Source of the DNA: Bacteroidota bacterium
GTDB taxonomy: Bacteria > Bacteroidota > Ignavibacteria > Kryptoniales > JAKASW01
Direction: 5' to 3'
NCBI GenBank assembly: GCA_021825585.1
Contig: JAKAGT010000003.1
Span: forward strand, 186,001 to 250,000
Length of the DNA: 64,000 nt
A program made the position numbers and the translations under genes. Below the pieces are notes generated by a model. That model had not been told where the DNA came from. It did not search any database and was given only the letters and a program-made list of their open reading frames with translations. Shown here piece after piece: positions 1-9,229 of the stretch; within the stretch, counting starts at the first letter, position 1; every line of letters begins with the position of its first letter.

Positions 1-1
1 C

Positions 2-646
2 TTGCTGAGTTATCCGAACGCGCTCGCCGACCTGAAGTCGGAAGCGTTTCCTGAGAAAGCTCTCCCAGGTTACGACGACCTCATAATGGACAATGTCCGG
101 ATCGGTATGTTCCGTTCGACCGGATCATGGACGACGCAACGCGGAGGGTATGACGGAACGTACCTGTCCGCGCGGGCAGTCAAAGGCGACACAGCGGTTT
201 TTTCGGTAAGAGTGCTCAGAAGCGGCAATTACACTCTGTACGGATACTGGGGTGGAGACTCATCTGCAAACTGCTCGAAGGCAACTGTGAGAGTGACCAT
301 GACAGGTTTGACGAAGTCCTACATCGTGAACGAGGGGACGAATACGGACTCGTGGTCAAGTCTTGATGAGTTTCATTTAGACTCCGACGATACCATCACC
401 GTGAAATTGTTCGGGGCTGACGGGAAGGTCTTAGTCGCTGACGCATTCCGATTGAGAAGGGAGTCTCCGACTTTCTTGGGGGACTGTGCTCTGCCGGACA
501 GCGATATGCCCGCAACGAAGTCCGTCAGTCATCCTCCCGGAATCTCCTTCTATGGAAGCACGTATCTCCTTGCGGAAAGAGGGGCTAGGCTGCTCGATGT
601 GCCGCTGAACAAACCTCCTGCAGGTGAATATTACAGGAGCAAGTGA
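2..646 (+). CDS. C-terminal part of a GHL10-type secreted protein with a Golvesin-like domain (5' truncated by window)
   Basis: The frame is open to the window edge, so the true start lies upstream. Residues about 25-155 match, almost position for position, the Golvesin/Xly-type carbohydrate-binding-like domain of the paralogues at 3940 and 10636 (shared SGxYTLYGYW, GDSSxNCS and VADAFRLRR motifs). The paralogues follow this domain with another domain and a T9SS sorting domain. This protein instead ends after about 55 residues without the NYPNPFNP motif, although the tail ending PPAGEYYRSK vaguely recalls a decayed sorting domain. It is probably the end of a GHL10 (DUF187) hydrolase that has lost its C-terminus. 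Its stop overlaps the region of the next start (GTGA), suggesting co-translation with the GH92 gene. Confidence 0.75.
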   Translation: MLSYPNALADLKSEAFPEKALPGYDDLIMDNVRIGMFRSTGSWTTQRGGYDGTYLSARAVKGDTAVFSVRVLRSGNYTLYGYWGGDSSANCSKATVRVTMTGLTKSYIVNEGTNTDSWSSLDEFHLDSDDTITVKLFGADGKVLVADAFRLRRESPTFLGDCALPDSDMPATKSVSHPPGISFYGSTYLLAERGARLLDVPLNKPPAGEYYRSK

Positions 647-648
647 GA

Positions 649-3600
649 ATGCAAAGAGGCTTTTATTCAGGAAAGCGTTGCATGAAAACCTTACGCGTTG
701 TTCTCGTTCGCCGCAAGGTTTCTAATAATTGTAAATGGATATTCTTTGCGAGCCTGATGCTGTTTATCTCCGCATCGTTCTCGTTTGCGCTGGAAAAGGA
801 GCTTAGTAGTTACGTTAATCCTTTCATCGGCACTGCAGGAGACGGTAATGTGTTTCCCGGCGCGACGATGCCATTCGGAATGGTACAACTGAGCCCCGAT
901 GAGAGGATGGGTATAACAAGCTGGCCCTCCGGATACAACTATTCCGCACATACGATTCTCGGTTTCAGTCATACTCATCTCAGCGGAACCGGTGTTGGAG
1001 ACTACGGCGACATACTCTTCATGCCGACCGTCGGGAAGGTGAGGGTTATACCCGGCACAAGCGCAGATCCATATGAGGGATATCGTTCGCCGTTCAGTCA
1101 CTCGACGGAGACAGCGTCCCCCGGATTTTACAGCGTTCTCCTCCAGCGATACGATATCAGAGTCGATCTTACTGCCACAGACCGCTGCGGGATGCACAAG
1201 TACATATTTCCGGAGTCCGACAGTTCGAATGTGATAATCGATCTCCAGCACGGCATCGGAAACACTTGTACAGGCGGTTGGATAAGAATAGTAGGCGACA
1301 GATGGGTCGAGGGAATGAGACGTTCGCACGGCTGGGCAGATCTCAGGTACGTGTACTTTGCCGCCGAGTTTTCAGAACCGTTCAGGAGGTTCGGAACCGC
1401 TGATGGTAATGTTATTACTGCCGGAAGCAGGCACGCGGAAGGCGACAGCGTCAGAGCTTACGTGTCGTTCGGCACGAAGAATGGGGAAGCAGTAATAATA
1501 CGGGTCGGGATTTCTGCAGTAAGCCTCGACGGGGCGAAGAAGAACCTGGCAGCGGAGATGCCGGACTTCAATTTCGATAAGTACCGAAAGGAGGCTCACG
1601 ATGCCTGGAATAAGGCGTTGGGGAAGATTCAGGTGGAGGGGGGCACACATGCAGAGAAGGTGACATTCTACACGGCACTTTACCACACGATGATGGATCC
1701 GAATTTATTCCAGGATGTAGGCGGGAAATATTTTGGAATGGATCACAAGATACACACGGCAAAAGGTTTTACGAACTACACCGTCTTCTCTCTCTGGGAT
1801 GTGTTCCGTGCAGATTGTCCTCTGATGTCAATAATCGCGCCGCGTCGATATGTAAACTTCGTCCGGTCGCTGATCCAGGAGTACAAAGAAGATCGCTTCC
1901 TTCCAATGTGGAGTCTGGCCGGCAACGAGACCTATACTATGATTGGATATCCGTCGGTGCCAATAATATTTGATGCATACATGAGAGGCTTCAGAGCGTT
2001 TGATATTAAGACTGCTTTTGCCGCCATGAAGCATAGTGCCGACTTGAACTGGCAGGGTCTAAGAGACTACAGAGAACGCGGTTATGTCACTGCCGACAGA
2101 CAGCCCGCCTCCGTCTCGAAAACACTGGAGTACGCCTATGAAGATTGGTGCATTGCCCAGATGGCGAAAAGACTCGGCGATATGGTCGACTATCGGAAAT
2201 TCAATTACCGTTCTCTGTTCTACCAAAATGTCTTCGACCCAGTAGTAGGTTTCATGAGAGGGAGATTGTCCGACGGTAAATGGATAACCCCTTTCGATCC
2301 GTATGCAGTCACGGGTGAATATACCGAGGCGAATGCCTGGCAGTATACCTTCTTTGTTCCGCAGGATATCGATGGATTGATCAAGCTCTTCGGCGGCAAG
2401 GAGAAATTCGCCGCAAAGCTTGACACACTCTTCGGTGTGTCGAGTGAGCTGGCGGGCAAATACGAAACCAAAGGCATTACAGGAATGGTAGGACAGGATG
2501 CACAGGGGAACGAACCGAGCCACCATATGCCTTACCTGTATGACTATGCCGGCGAGCCCTGGAAGACTCAGCAAGTGGTGCGGAAGATTACATCGAAGTG
2601 GTATACCGACAAGCCCGACGGACTCTGTGGCAACGATGATTGCGGACAAATGTCCGCCTGGTATGTCTTCAGCGCGATGGGCTTTTATCCTGTGACGCCC
2701 GGCCAGAACACGTTTGCTGTGGGGAGTCCCTTGTTCAGGAAGGTTACAATTGAGTTGAACAACGGAAGGACTTTCGTTATTGAGGCAGAAAACGCTTCAA
2801 GCAAGAACGAGTACATCGAGTCTGCCGCTCTAGACGGAAGTCCGTATGACCATGCGTATTTGACGCAGTCCGATTTGTCATCCGGCGGCGTTTTGCGTTT
2901 TGTAATGTCGAGCAAGCCGAACGTCAAGTGGGGAGTGGATAACCGAGGTCTGTTTGCAATGGCGCCGGACCACAACGTTGTCCCGGTGGTGTCCGTCCGC
3001 ACCACCGGTCTGAGATTCTCCGATACTGCTACTGCAAAGTTGGACTGCAAGCTCCCTGGAGTACGGATTTATTATTCTCTGAACGGAAAGGAACCCGGGC
3101 CTCATTCTCGACTTTACACGGGACCTATTGTCATCAGGAAGACTTGCGTCCTGAAGGCGGGAGCTTACTTAGATAAGAAAAGAAGCATGACCACTGTCTT
3201 GAGATTCGTGAAAACGCTATATTCGCCTTTTGCAGCTTCTTACAAATACCCATACACGAATCAGTACACCGGCGGTGGGCGGACCGCACTTACCGATGGT
3301 AGGTTGGGGACTGCAAATTATGAAAGCAGCCCTTGGCAGGGATTCAGAGGTACAGATCTCGATGTAGTAATCGATCTTAAGAAGGAAAGAAATATCGATG
3401 AGGTCTCCACACGTTTCCTGCAGAATGCGGACATTGGGATTTTCCTCCCCGAATATGTCAAGTACTACGTCTCTCAGGATGGGAAACATTTCAAGGAGAC
3501 TGCCGACGTTAAAAACGGTACGAAAACCAGGAAATTGTCTCCCTTCATAAGACGTTTCACTGCAAACTTAAAAGGCATCAAGGCGAAGTATCTGCGAGTA

Positions 3601-3711
3601 TTTGCCAAGGACAGAGACGTTTGTCCATCATGGTGCTGGAAATCAGGCGCGAAGTCATGGCTGTTCGTTGACGAAGTGTCGATGAAGTGGCCGAAGTCTG
3701 AGCCACATTAG
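649..3711 (+). CDS. GH92 alpha-mannosidase with chitobiase-C-like and F5/8C-like domains
   Basis: Glycoside hydrolase family 92 enzymes are calcium-dependent exo-alpha-mannosidases. ATG 649 is chosen because AGGAG lies 9 nt upstream; GTG 643 and ATG 682 are alternatives. A signal peptide follows (hydrophobic stretch IFFASLMLFISASF). The N-terminal GH92 domain shows FIGTAGDGNVFPGATMPFGM and HTHLSGTGVGDYGD near residues 60-120. The catalytic-domain signature GNEPSHHMPYLY (Glu is the expected general acid) lies near 620, followed by GNDDCGQMSAWYVFSAMGF. A chitobiase/hexosaminidase C-terminal-like segment (about 795-855) and an F5/8 type C-like module (about 860-1018) come after. No T9SS sorting domain is present, so export is likely to the periplasm or outer membrane. 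About 1020 aa, longer than a minimal GH92 (about 750). Confidence 0.93.
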   Translation: MQRGFYSGKRCMKTLRVVLVRRKVSNNCKWIFFASLMLFISASFSFALEKELSSYVNPFIGTAGDGNVFPGATMPFGMVQLSPDERMGITSWPSGYNYSAHTILGFSHTHLSGTGVGDYGDILFMPTVGKVRVIPGTSADPYEGYRSPFSHSTETASPGFYSVLLQRYDIRVDLTATDRCGMHKYIFPESDSSNVIIDLQHGIGNTCTGGWIRIVGDRWVEGMRRSHGWADLRYVYFAAEFSEPFRRFGTADGNVITAGSRHAEGDSVRAYVSFGTKNGEAVIIRVGISAVSLDGAKKNLAAEMPDFNFDKYRKEAHDAWNKALGKIQVEGGTHAEKVTFYTALYHTMMDPNLFQDVGGKYFGMDHKIHTAKGFTNYTVFSLWDVFRADCPLMSIIAPRRYVNFVRSLIQEYKEDRFLPMWSLAGNETYTMIGYPSVPIIFDAYMRGFRAFDIKTAFAAMKHSADLNWQGLRDYRERGYVTADRQPASVSKTLEYAYEDWCIAQMAKRLGDMVDYRKFNYRSLFYQNVFDPVVGFMRGRLSDGKWITPFDPYAVTGEYTEANAWQYTFFVPQDIDGLIKLFGGKEKFAAKLDTLFGVSSELAGKYETKGITGMVGQDAQGNEPSHHMPYLYDYAGEPWKTQQVVRKITSKWYTDKPDGLCGNDDCGQMSAWYVFSAMGFYPVTPGQNTFAVGSPLFRKVTIELNNGRTFVIEAENASSKNEYIESAALDGSPYDHAYLTQSDLSSGGVLRFVMSSKPNVKWGVDNRGLFAMAPDHNVVPVVSVRTTGLRFSDTATAKLDCKLPGVRIYYSLNGKEPGPHSRLYTGPIVIRKTCVLKAGAYLDKKRSMTTVLRFVKTLYSPFAASYKYPYTNQYTGGGRTALTDGRLGTANYESSPWQGFRGTDLDVVIDLKKERNIDEVSTRFLQNADIGIFLPEYVKYYVSQDGKHFKETADVKNGTKTRKLSPFIRRFTANLKGIKAKYLRVFAKDRDVCPSWCWKSGAKSWLFVDEVSMKWPKSEPH

Positions 3712-3765
3712 TCTCTTAAGAATGAAATCTGTGCAATGAAAACAAAAAATTTACGCGATGAAAGG

Positions 3766-3897
3766 CTCCAAATTCCAACCACCAAGCTCCAAACAAGCTC
3801 CAAATCTCAAAAAGACAAGAACCAAAGCTTCCGATTTTGAGTTTGAAAGTTGCTAATTGGAATTTGTTTGGAACTTGGAAGTTGGTGGTTGGAACTT
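3766..3897. repeat. long imperfect inverted repeat, intergenic
   Basis: The left arm (3767-3796, CCAAATTCCAACCACCAAGC and onward) is complementary to the right arm (3864-3897, TTGTTTGGAACTTGG then AGTTGGTGGTTGGAACTT), with about 65 nt between. The arms are rich in CCAA/TTGG. The element fills most of the gap between the GH92 and GHL10 genes and ends about 40 nt before the GHL10 start. It looks like a dispersed palindromic (MITE/REP-like) repeat; no clear target duplication was found. Confidence 0.6.
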
Positions 3898-3939
3898 ATC
3901 ACGCATGGTTCCGGCTATGCCGCGTTGGGAGGATTTAAA

Positions 3940-6477
3940 ATGAAAGCTGGATTATGGACGCTTCTTTTGTTGCTGGTCTTTTCGCCCATACTAATGGCCG
4001 AAAATTTACCTGATCCTGAATCACGAGGTGTCTGGGTTACTGGTAACTATCTGGCCGGCGGGCCAACTGCAATTGAGAAACTGGTGCAGAACGTTGCCGC
4101 GGCACATTTAAATGTGATCTACATTGACGTTTGGTATCAAGGTTCCACGATATATCCAAGCAATGTAGTCTCCACAGCCGGCGGCCCTTCGCAGAATCCC
4201 TCGTTTGTCGGAACCGATCCGCTTCAGACACTTATCAACGATGCACACCAGGACGGCATCGAAGTCTTTGCGTGGTTCGAGTATGGACTTGCGGTCGGCA
4301 TGGGGAGCGACTCAACGCAGGTCCCCAACATTCTGCGCCTTCATCCCGACTGGTCAATGGTGCAGCGTGATACGACGAAGCATTTCGATTACGACGCAGG
4401 TGACCACATCTATCTGTTTTGGGTCGATCCCGCAGTCCCTGCCGCCGCAGATTTCATGGTGAATCTGTTCAGGGAGTGCGCACAGAGATATCCTGATTTG
4501 GACGGTATTGAATTGGACAGGCTGCGTTACCCGGGCACAGATTTCTCATATTCGGACATAGCACGCCAATTGTATGAAGCTGAATACGGAATCGATCCGC
4601 TTACTCTATCGGACAGAGATACTACGTGGGCAGAGTGGAGGCGGAAGAAGGTAACCGATATCGTGAGGAGGATCTATGAAAACGTGAAATCGGTAAACCC
4701 GAGTTGTGTCGTCTCCGGGGCTGTGGATCCATGGGGGCTGCCCGGTTTGCCTTCCGATAATCTGCAGGAGTGGAACGTATGGGCAGACAGCGGATACGTC
4801 GACCTTTTGGAGCCGGAGACTTACTGGCATGTCGCAGCTTATGAAGCGGAGGTGCCGCCGCTGCGGCGCATAGTGCCCGAGAACTTTTACTTGTATACAG
4901 GAATAGCGCTCAACCAGACGGGAAGCGCAGAGAATACGATTACAGAAATTGATTTTGCCCGTCAACAGGGATGGGAGGGAGAGGCAATCTGGTACTATGG
5001 TTATCTGGAGCAGAACGGATATTCGGATTCATTGAGAAACTCTGTCTACCAAACAGTCACGTTGTCCAGCCACGACGACATATTGATTGACAACACGACT
5101 CAAGGTGCTTTTTCAACACAGGGTACCTGGAGTCTGGCAAACGGTGGATATCGTGGCTCATACTATGTCTCAACATCGTCTCATTCAAATTCTGCGACCT
5201 ATGCCTTCAGGATCCTCCGAAGCGGGAGATACTCATTGTATGGGTTCTGGTCGGGTGACAGCAGCACAAATTGCAGGTCTGTTCTGGTTGATGTCGTATC
5301 AGGCTCTTTCTCTAAGGTCGACACGGTAGATCAGTTGAAGGGTCTGGACACCTGGAATTTTGTAGATGGTTTTCCATTGAATTCAGGAGACACCGTTCGG
5401 GTCACCGTCAGTGGAGGCGGAACCGGGAACGTGATAGCCGATGCCTTCAGATTGAGGAGGGGAATTGCGCTGCAGCTTGAAGACGAGGCAGTGCCGGATA
5501 GCAGCGACGTATTGCTCAAGTTCAATCAGGACCTCCTCAACCCTTTGGCATCCTGCACGAGGTTATACTTGTCGAGTACAGGGCAGGACAGTGTCGCGGC
5601 CACAGCGTTCATTGACAACAGCGACAATTCGGTCCTTCACGTGACGGTTCCCGCGATGAAGATGGGCAGTGCATACACGCTGTACGCGGCGAGCGTAGTG
5701 AGTGCTAAGTATGATACTGCCGATTTCAGCGTGCCGGTAATGTACGATCCTGACAGCACGGTAGTTCAAGTAGATGACTCCTCGTCGACCCAATTCACGA
5801 TAACCGCAGGGTCATGGGAAACTCTGAATGATACCAGCGCGGTTGGAGGCTCATGCAGGATAATAAAGCAATCGACAAGCCCAGTCAAAGCCGAATGGGC
5901 GCCTTTCCAGATTTATCAAGACGGATATTATGACGTTTACGCGAGTGTGCCGCAGGTTCCATACTCGCTCTCGACAAAATGTCTCTACCTAGTGCTTAAT
6001 TACAACGGTTCCGATTCCGTGATAACTTCACAACGTCTTGCCGTAAACGAATGGTTGAAACTTGGTGACTTCCAATACAAGGCGGGAGATGTGGGGGGAG
6101 TTATGGTGTCATCTTTGCCTGGTGCCGATACCAGTCAGTATTTGGTCGCAGACGCCGTGATGCTGAGGAGGTCGGTCGATATTGCCGGGATAAAGGAGGG
6201 GCTGTCCGCGCCCCACGCCTTTCGACTCTTTCAAAATTACCCTAATCCGTTCAACCCAACGACAATAATAAACTTTCAACTTCCGACTTCCGGCTTCGTG
6301 ACTCTGAGGATTTACGATGTAATAGGAAGACTTGTGGAGACATTGGTGGATGGAACCGAAGTCTCGGGAAATCACCAGGTTATTTTCAACGGGAGCCGTG
6401 TGTCCAGCGGAGTGTATTTCTGCCGGCTGACTGCTGGCGACCATTCTGCAGTCAACAAAATGTTAATGATAAAATAG
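3940..6477 (+). CDS. secreted GHL10 (DUF187) glycosyl hydrolase-like protein, two Golvesin-like domains, T9SS sorting domain
   Basis: ATG 3940 follows a GGGAGGA Shine-Dalgarno and begins a clear signal peptide (MKAGLWTLLLLLVFSP); the open frame extends upstream without one. Residues about 25-345 form a TIM-barrel of the GHL10/DUF187 family: SRGVWVTGNYL, then DGIELDRLRYPG near residue 190, the family's LD-x-x-RYP signature. Golvesin-like binding domains occupy about 378-508 and 606-745. The T9SS C-terminal domain (NYPNPFNPTT) runs from about 763 to 845, so the protein should be exported and anchored or released at the cell surface. Substrate is unknown. It is paralogous to the genes at 2-646 and 10636. 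Confidence 0.9.
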   Translation: MKAGLWTLLLLLVFSPILMAENLPDPESRGVWVTGNYLAGGPTAIEKLVQNVAAAHLNVIYIDVWYQGSTIYPSNVVSTAGGPSQNPSFVGTDPLQTLINDAHQDGIEVFAWFEYGLAVGMGSDSTQVPNILRLHPDWSMVQRDTTKHFDYDAGDHIYLFWVDPAVPAAADFMVNLFRECAQRYPDLDGIELDRLRYPGTDFSYSDIARQLYEAEYGIDPLTLSDRDTTWAEWRRKKVTDIVRRIYENVKSVNPSCVVSGAVDPWGLPGLPSDNLQEWNVWADSGYVDLLEPETYWHVAAYEAEVPPLRRIVPENFYLYTGIALNQTGSAENTITEIDFARQQGWEGEAIWYYGYLEQNGYSDSLRNSVYQTVTLSSHDDILIDNTTQGAFSTQGTWSLANGGYRGSYYVSTSSHSNSATYAFRILRSGRYSLYGFWSGDSSTNCRSVLVDVVSGSFSKVDTVDQLKGLDTWNFVDGFPLNSGDTVRVTVSGGGTGNVIADAFRLRRGIALQLEDEAVPDSSDVLLKFNQDLLNPLASCTRLYLSSTGQDSVAATAFIDNSDNSVLHVTVPAMKMGSAYTLYAASVVSAKYDTADFSVPVMYDPDSTVVQVDDSSSTQFTITAGSWETLNDTSAVGGSCRIIKQSTSPVKAEWAPFQIYQDGYYDVYASVPQVPYSLSTKCLYLVLNYNGSDSVITSQRLAVNEWLKLGDFQYKAGDVGGVMVSSLPGADTSQYLVADAVMLRRSVDIAGIKEGLSAPHAFRLFQNYPNPFNPTTIINFQLPTSGFVTLRIYDVIGRLVETLVDGTEVSGNHQVIFNGSRVSSGVYFCRLTAGDHSAVNKMLMIK

Positions 6478-6501
6478 TTCCAGGAGAGGAGAAGAAATAT
6501 C

Positions 6502-7818
6502 ATGCGTCATATTTTTGTCGCGCTCATTCTATCACTGATGCTGGGAAACTTTGCTACAAGCGCAGAGCCCGCCCATGAAAAGAAAGCTTTTCTATGGCTC
6601 GATGCTCACGCAAACTTCAAGCGCCTGGGAACCAAAGCCGGCGTAGATCGCGTCCTAAAGGAGGCTAAATCCGTCGGGTTCACCGATGTCATCCTTGGCC
6701 TGAAAGGAATCGACGGTTACGTAGTGTACCCAAGCCGCATCGCCCCGGTACTGCACGAGTTCCACGGATTTAGAAGACCGGATAATTACAACTTTCCCGA
6801 AGTAGTGCTGAAGGAGGCTCACAAACTCGGTCTTAAGGTTTATTTCGGCATGGAGGAGTTTCAGGAAGGGGAGAAGAAAGACCACAGAGGGATCGTCTAC
6901 ACCACACATCCGAATTGGCAATGTCAGGTCTATACTCCGAAAGGTATTGTACCCATGAGTCAGACTTCCGAAGGAACTGCCGTATTCGTCAATCCGGTTC
7001 TCCCTCAGGTTCGCAAGTACGAGATTTCCCTCTGGCAGGAACTCCTCAGGATGTACAAACCCGACGGAATAGTTCTAGACGGCGCTCGATATCCGAACAC
7101 TGAGATTATTGATGCGGCGGATTTTAGCAATGCCTCACGGAAAGCCTTCGAGTCCTTCGTCGGCGAAAAGATAAAGAAGTGGCCCCAGGATGTTTTCAGG
7201 CTTGTCTCATCAAAGGACGGCAAAGTAATCCAAATTCCGGGACCCTTCTTCAGGAAATGGATAGAATGGCATGCGGAGGTTATCCACAATTTCATACGCG
7301 AAATTCGCGACAGTGTCAAGAAGATCGATTCCAGGATCGTGTTTTCGGATTATGTCGGCGCGTGGTATCCGATTTACTACCAGATGGGTGTGAACTGGGC
7401 AAGCAGATCTTATAATCCTGCGAAGCACTACGACTGGGCGGATCCGACGTACTATCGCACCGGTTACGCCGAGCTTCTCGACAACATTTTCGTCGGTACT
7501 TACTTTTACGACGTGACAGAAAAGGAAGCGGTCGAGTCGCACACGCCTTCACCAGACTCAACTAAGAAACCTTCATACTACTGGTGGTACTCGGTAGACG
7601 GCTCTGCTAAGATTGCCATGAAGGTGACAAAGGGAGTGATCCCCGTTTACGGCAGCCTGTACGTCCAGCAGTACATAGACAAGCAGAATCCTCAGCAATT
7701 TGTAAGAGCCATCAAAGCCGACTTGAGGCTCACAGATGGTGTTATGATTTTTGATGTGGTTCATCTGGATAAATACGGTTGGTGGAAGTATGCTAAGGAA
7801 GGACTTGAAGGCAGGTAG
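6502..7818 (+). CDS. secreted family-10-like TIM-barrel glycosyl hydrolase
   Basis: 438 aa with a signal peptide (MRHIFVALILSLMLGNFATSA). GGAGAGGAG lies upstream of the start. The barrel resembles GHL-type alpha-amylase-superfamily proteins: AFLWLDAHANF, an early DVILGLKG strand, and DGIVLDGARYPN near residue 190, equivalent to the LD-x-x-RYP motif of the preceding GHL10 protein. It lacks the Golvesin and T9SS domains, so its final location is probably periplasmic. It starts 24 nt after the preceding stop, probably in the same operon. Substrate cannot be read from sequence. Confidence 0.82.
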   Translation: MRHIFVALILSLMLGNFATSAEPAHEKKAFLWLDAHANFKRLGTKAGVDRVLKEAKSVGFTDVILGLKGIDGYVVYPSRIAPVLHEFHGFRRPDNYNFPEVVLKEAHKLGLKVYFGMEEFQEGEKKDHRGIVYTTHPNWQCQVYTPKGIVPMSQTSEGTAVFVNPVLPQVRKYEISLWQELLRMYKPDGIVLDGARYPNTEIIDAADFSNASRKAFESFVGEKIKKWPQDVFRLVSSKDGKVIQIPGPFFRKWIEWHAEVIHNFIREIRDSVKKIDSRIVFSDYVGAWYPIYYQMGVNWASRSYNPAKHYDWADPTYYRTGYAELLDNIFVGTYFYDVTEKEAVESHTPSPDSTKKPSYYWWYSVDGSAKIAMKVTKGVIPVYGSLYVQQYIDKQNPQQFVRAIKADLRLTDGVMIFDVVHLDKYGWWKYAKEGLEGR

Positions 7819-7903
7819 TGGTCGGACTCTAGCCGCCGAGACTGAGCTGAAGGATTCCGTGAAGCGCACGAACCGGCCGAAAACCCGGTGGGAGGGAAAA
7901 TTG

Positions 7904-7979
7904 AACCACTGGAGGCACAGAGACACGGAGAAAACGATTCAAATATTGCGGCTCTGCGTCTCCGTGTGTTTGTGGTTAG
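7904..7979. repeat. imperfect palindromic intergenic repeat (CACAGAGACACGGAG type)
   Basis: AACCACTGGAGGCACAGAG continuing ACACGGAG (7904-7930) is largely complementary to CTCTGCGTCTCCGTGTG continuing TTTGTGGTTA (7952-7978), leaving a loop of about 20 nt. Stem ends are AACCAC/GTGGTT. Repeats of this wording are widespread in environmental bacterial genomes. It lies in the 240-bp gap before the esterase, where no gene is visible; no target duplication was found. Confidence 0.65.
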
Positions 7980-8058
7980 GCTTTTCGGCTGGACCTCTAA
8001 ATCGGAGGTACGCCAAAGTTAAAAATTCTTATCACATGTGTCTTGAAAGGATCGGCGC

Positions 8059-8901
8059 ATGAGAAAAGCATCTTTTGTGATTGCAGCGCTATTGCTCGCC
8101 ACTCATATCGATACCTTGGCGCAGCCCGCTATCCGGGTAGACAGCCTTTATTCACCGAGCCTCGGCCGGACCATGAAGATATGCGTCATGGTTCCGTCTG
8201 ATTACAGTCCTCTCCACAAGTACCCACTCCTGTTCATGCTTCATTACTGGGGAGGGAACTACATGACATACGCCAGGACGAAGCTAACCGAGTATATGGC
8301 CCGGATTCCGATGATTGTTGTGACTCCACAGGCAGACACCTCATGGTACATAAACTCATTCAAATCGAAAACCAAGCAATACGAGACATATGTTATCAGG
8401 GACGTATATAATTATGTCAGACGTAAATATTCAATCGATACCACGCGCCAGGCAATAGCAGGTCTTTCCATGGGCGGCTATGGAGCCCTATTGCTCGGGT
8501 TCTCTCATCCAAAGATGTTCAAGTTCATTGGCAGCCTCAGCGGGGCGATCACCGTGACGCAGCTGGCGGTAGCTGCCCGGCACAGTCCGGCCGTCAATTT
8601 CGTTATGCCGAGCATAAAGAAGATATTTGATGGCGCCTCGAAAGGCTTCATTGATTCAAACGACGTGTTCAAGGTTTTCCATTGGACTCCTCCGTCCGAA
8701 CTGCCATACGTGTTCATCGGGGTAGGTTATCACGATCAGCTCGGTCTCTGGCAGGCCTCGCGAGCGCTTGCAGACTCCCTGAGGAGTTACGGCGCAACCT
8801 ACGAGTACAGCGAGGTACAGGGTGATCATTTCGGTCCGAACGTATTCACGATGGATATCCCTACTATGCTGCAACGGATCAGGGAAGAGTTGAAGTTCTG
8901 A
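8059..8901 (+). CDS. secreted esterase, Esterase D / CE1-like alpha/beta hydrolase
   Basis: 280 aa, signal peptide to about residue 21 (ending DTLAQ). The fold is that of the esterase D / tributyrin esterase / feruloyl-acetyl esterase group: YPLLFMLHYWGGN near the oxyanion strand, GLSMGGYGALLLG with the nucleophile Ser near residue 137, GVGYHDQLG on the acid strand, and GDHFGPN with the catalytic His near 255. It would remove acyl groups from carbohydrate. GAAAGGA is upstream of ATG. It is the last gene before a new promoter region. Confidence 0.85.
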   Translation: MRKASFVIAALLLATHIDTLAQPAIRVDSLYSPSLGRTMKICVMVPSDYSPLHKYPLLFMLHYWGGNYMTYARTKLTEYMARIPMIVVTPQADTSWYINSFKSKTKQYETYVIRDVYNYVRRKYSIDTTRQAIAGLSMGGYGALLLGFSHPKMFKFIGSLSGAITVTQLAVAARHSPAVNFVMPSIKKIFDGASKGFIDSNDVFKVFHWTPPSELPYVFIGVGYHDQLGLWQASRALADSLRSYGATYEYSEVQGDHFGPNVFTMDIPTMLQRIREELKF

Positions 8902-9011
8902 CAGGAGTGCGTCAATTCAATTGCCGGAGGCTAATCTGGAGTGTATGCTTCCTCAAAGTCTATGAAAGACAAGCAAGAAAGCGACTTCGGAATCATACTA
9001 GTTTTTGCCAC

Positions 9012-9040
9012 TTGACAAACAAGTTAGCGCAGTTTAATTT
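9012..9040 (+). promoter_or_regulatory. promoter TTGACA-17-TAATTT
   Basis: A perfect -35 TTGACA (9012-9017), a 17-nt spacer and TAATTT (9035-9040). With the following TTG it also fits the Bacteroidota TAnnTTTG -10 form. It should drive 9230, 10636 and the former ABC transporter genes. Confidence 0.75.
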
Positions 9041-9041
9041 T

Positions 9042-9062
9042 GGTTTGTTGACCGAACGAACC
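9042..9062. promoter_or_regulatory. putative ROK-repressor operator
   Basis: Palindrome GGTTTGTT-GACCG-AACGAACC, starting 2 nt after the -10 box, so a bound protein would cover the transcription start. A near-identical site stands at 14254-14274 in exactly the same position relative to the ROK repressor promoter. Confidence 0.7.
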
Positions 9063-9229
9063 AACGTTCTCACTCGTGCGGGAAAATGAGTAGTGAAAGG
9101 GAAAAGAGTGATTCCGGAGTACGAATTTCACGATGATCAGGCTTGTAGTCGGAGTTGTTTCGTTGGGGCACGGGGGACCGGGTCGGGGGATATCTTAGCT
9201 ACAACAATACCAGAGGAGGATATCTATTA

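Larger units (their letters stand above)
8902..9229. other. intergenic regulatory region, 328 bp
   Basis: No credible gene. It contains a strong promoter (9012-9040) and a palindromic operator (9042-9062), listed separately, followed by a leader of about 170 nt with no further structure that I could recognise. Confidence 0.7.
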
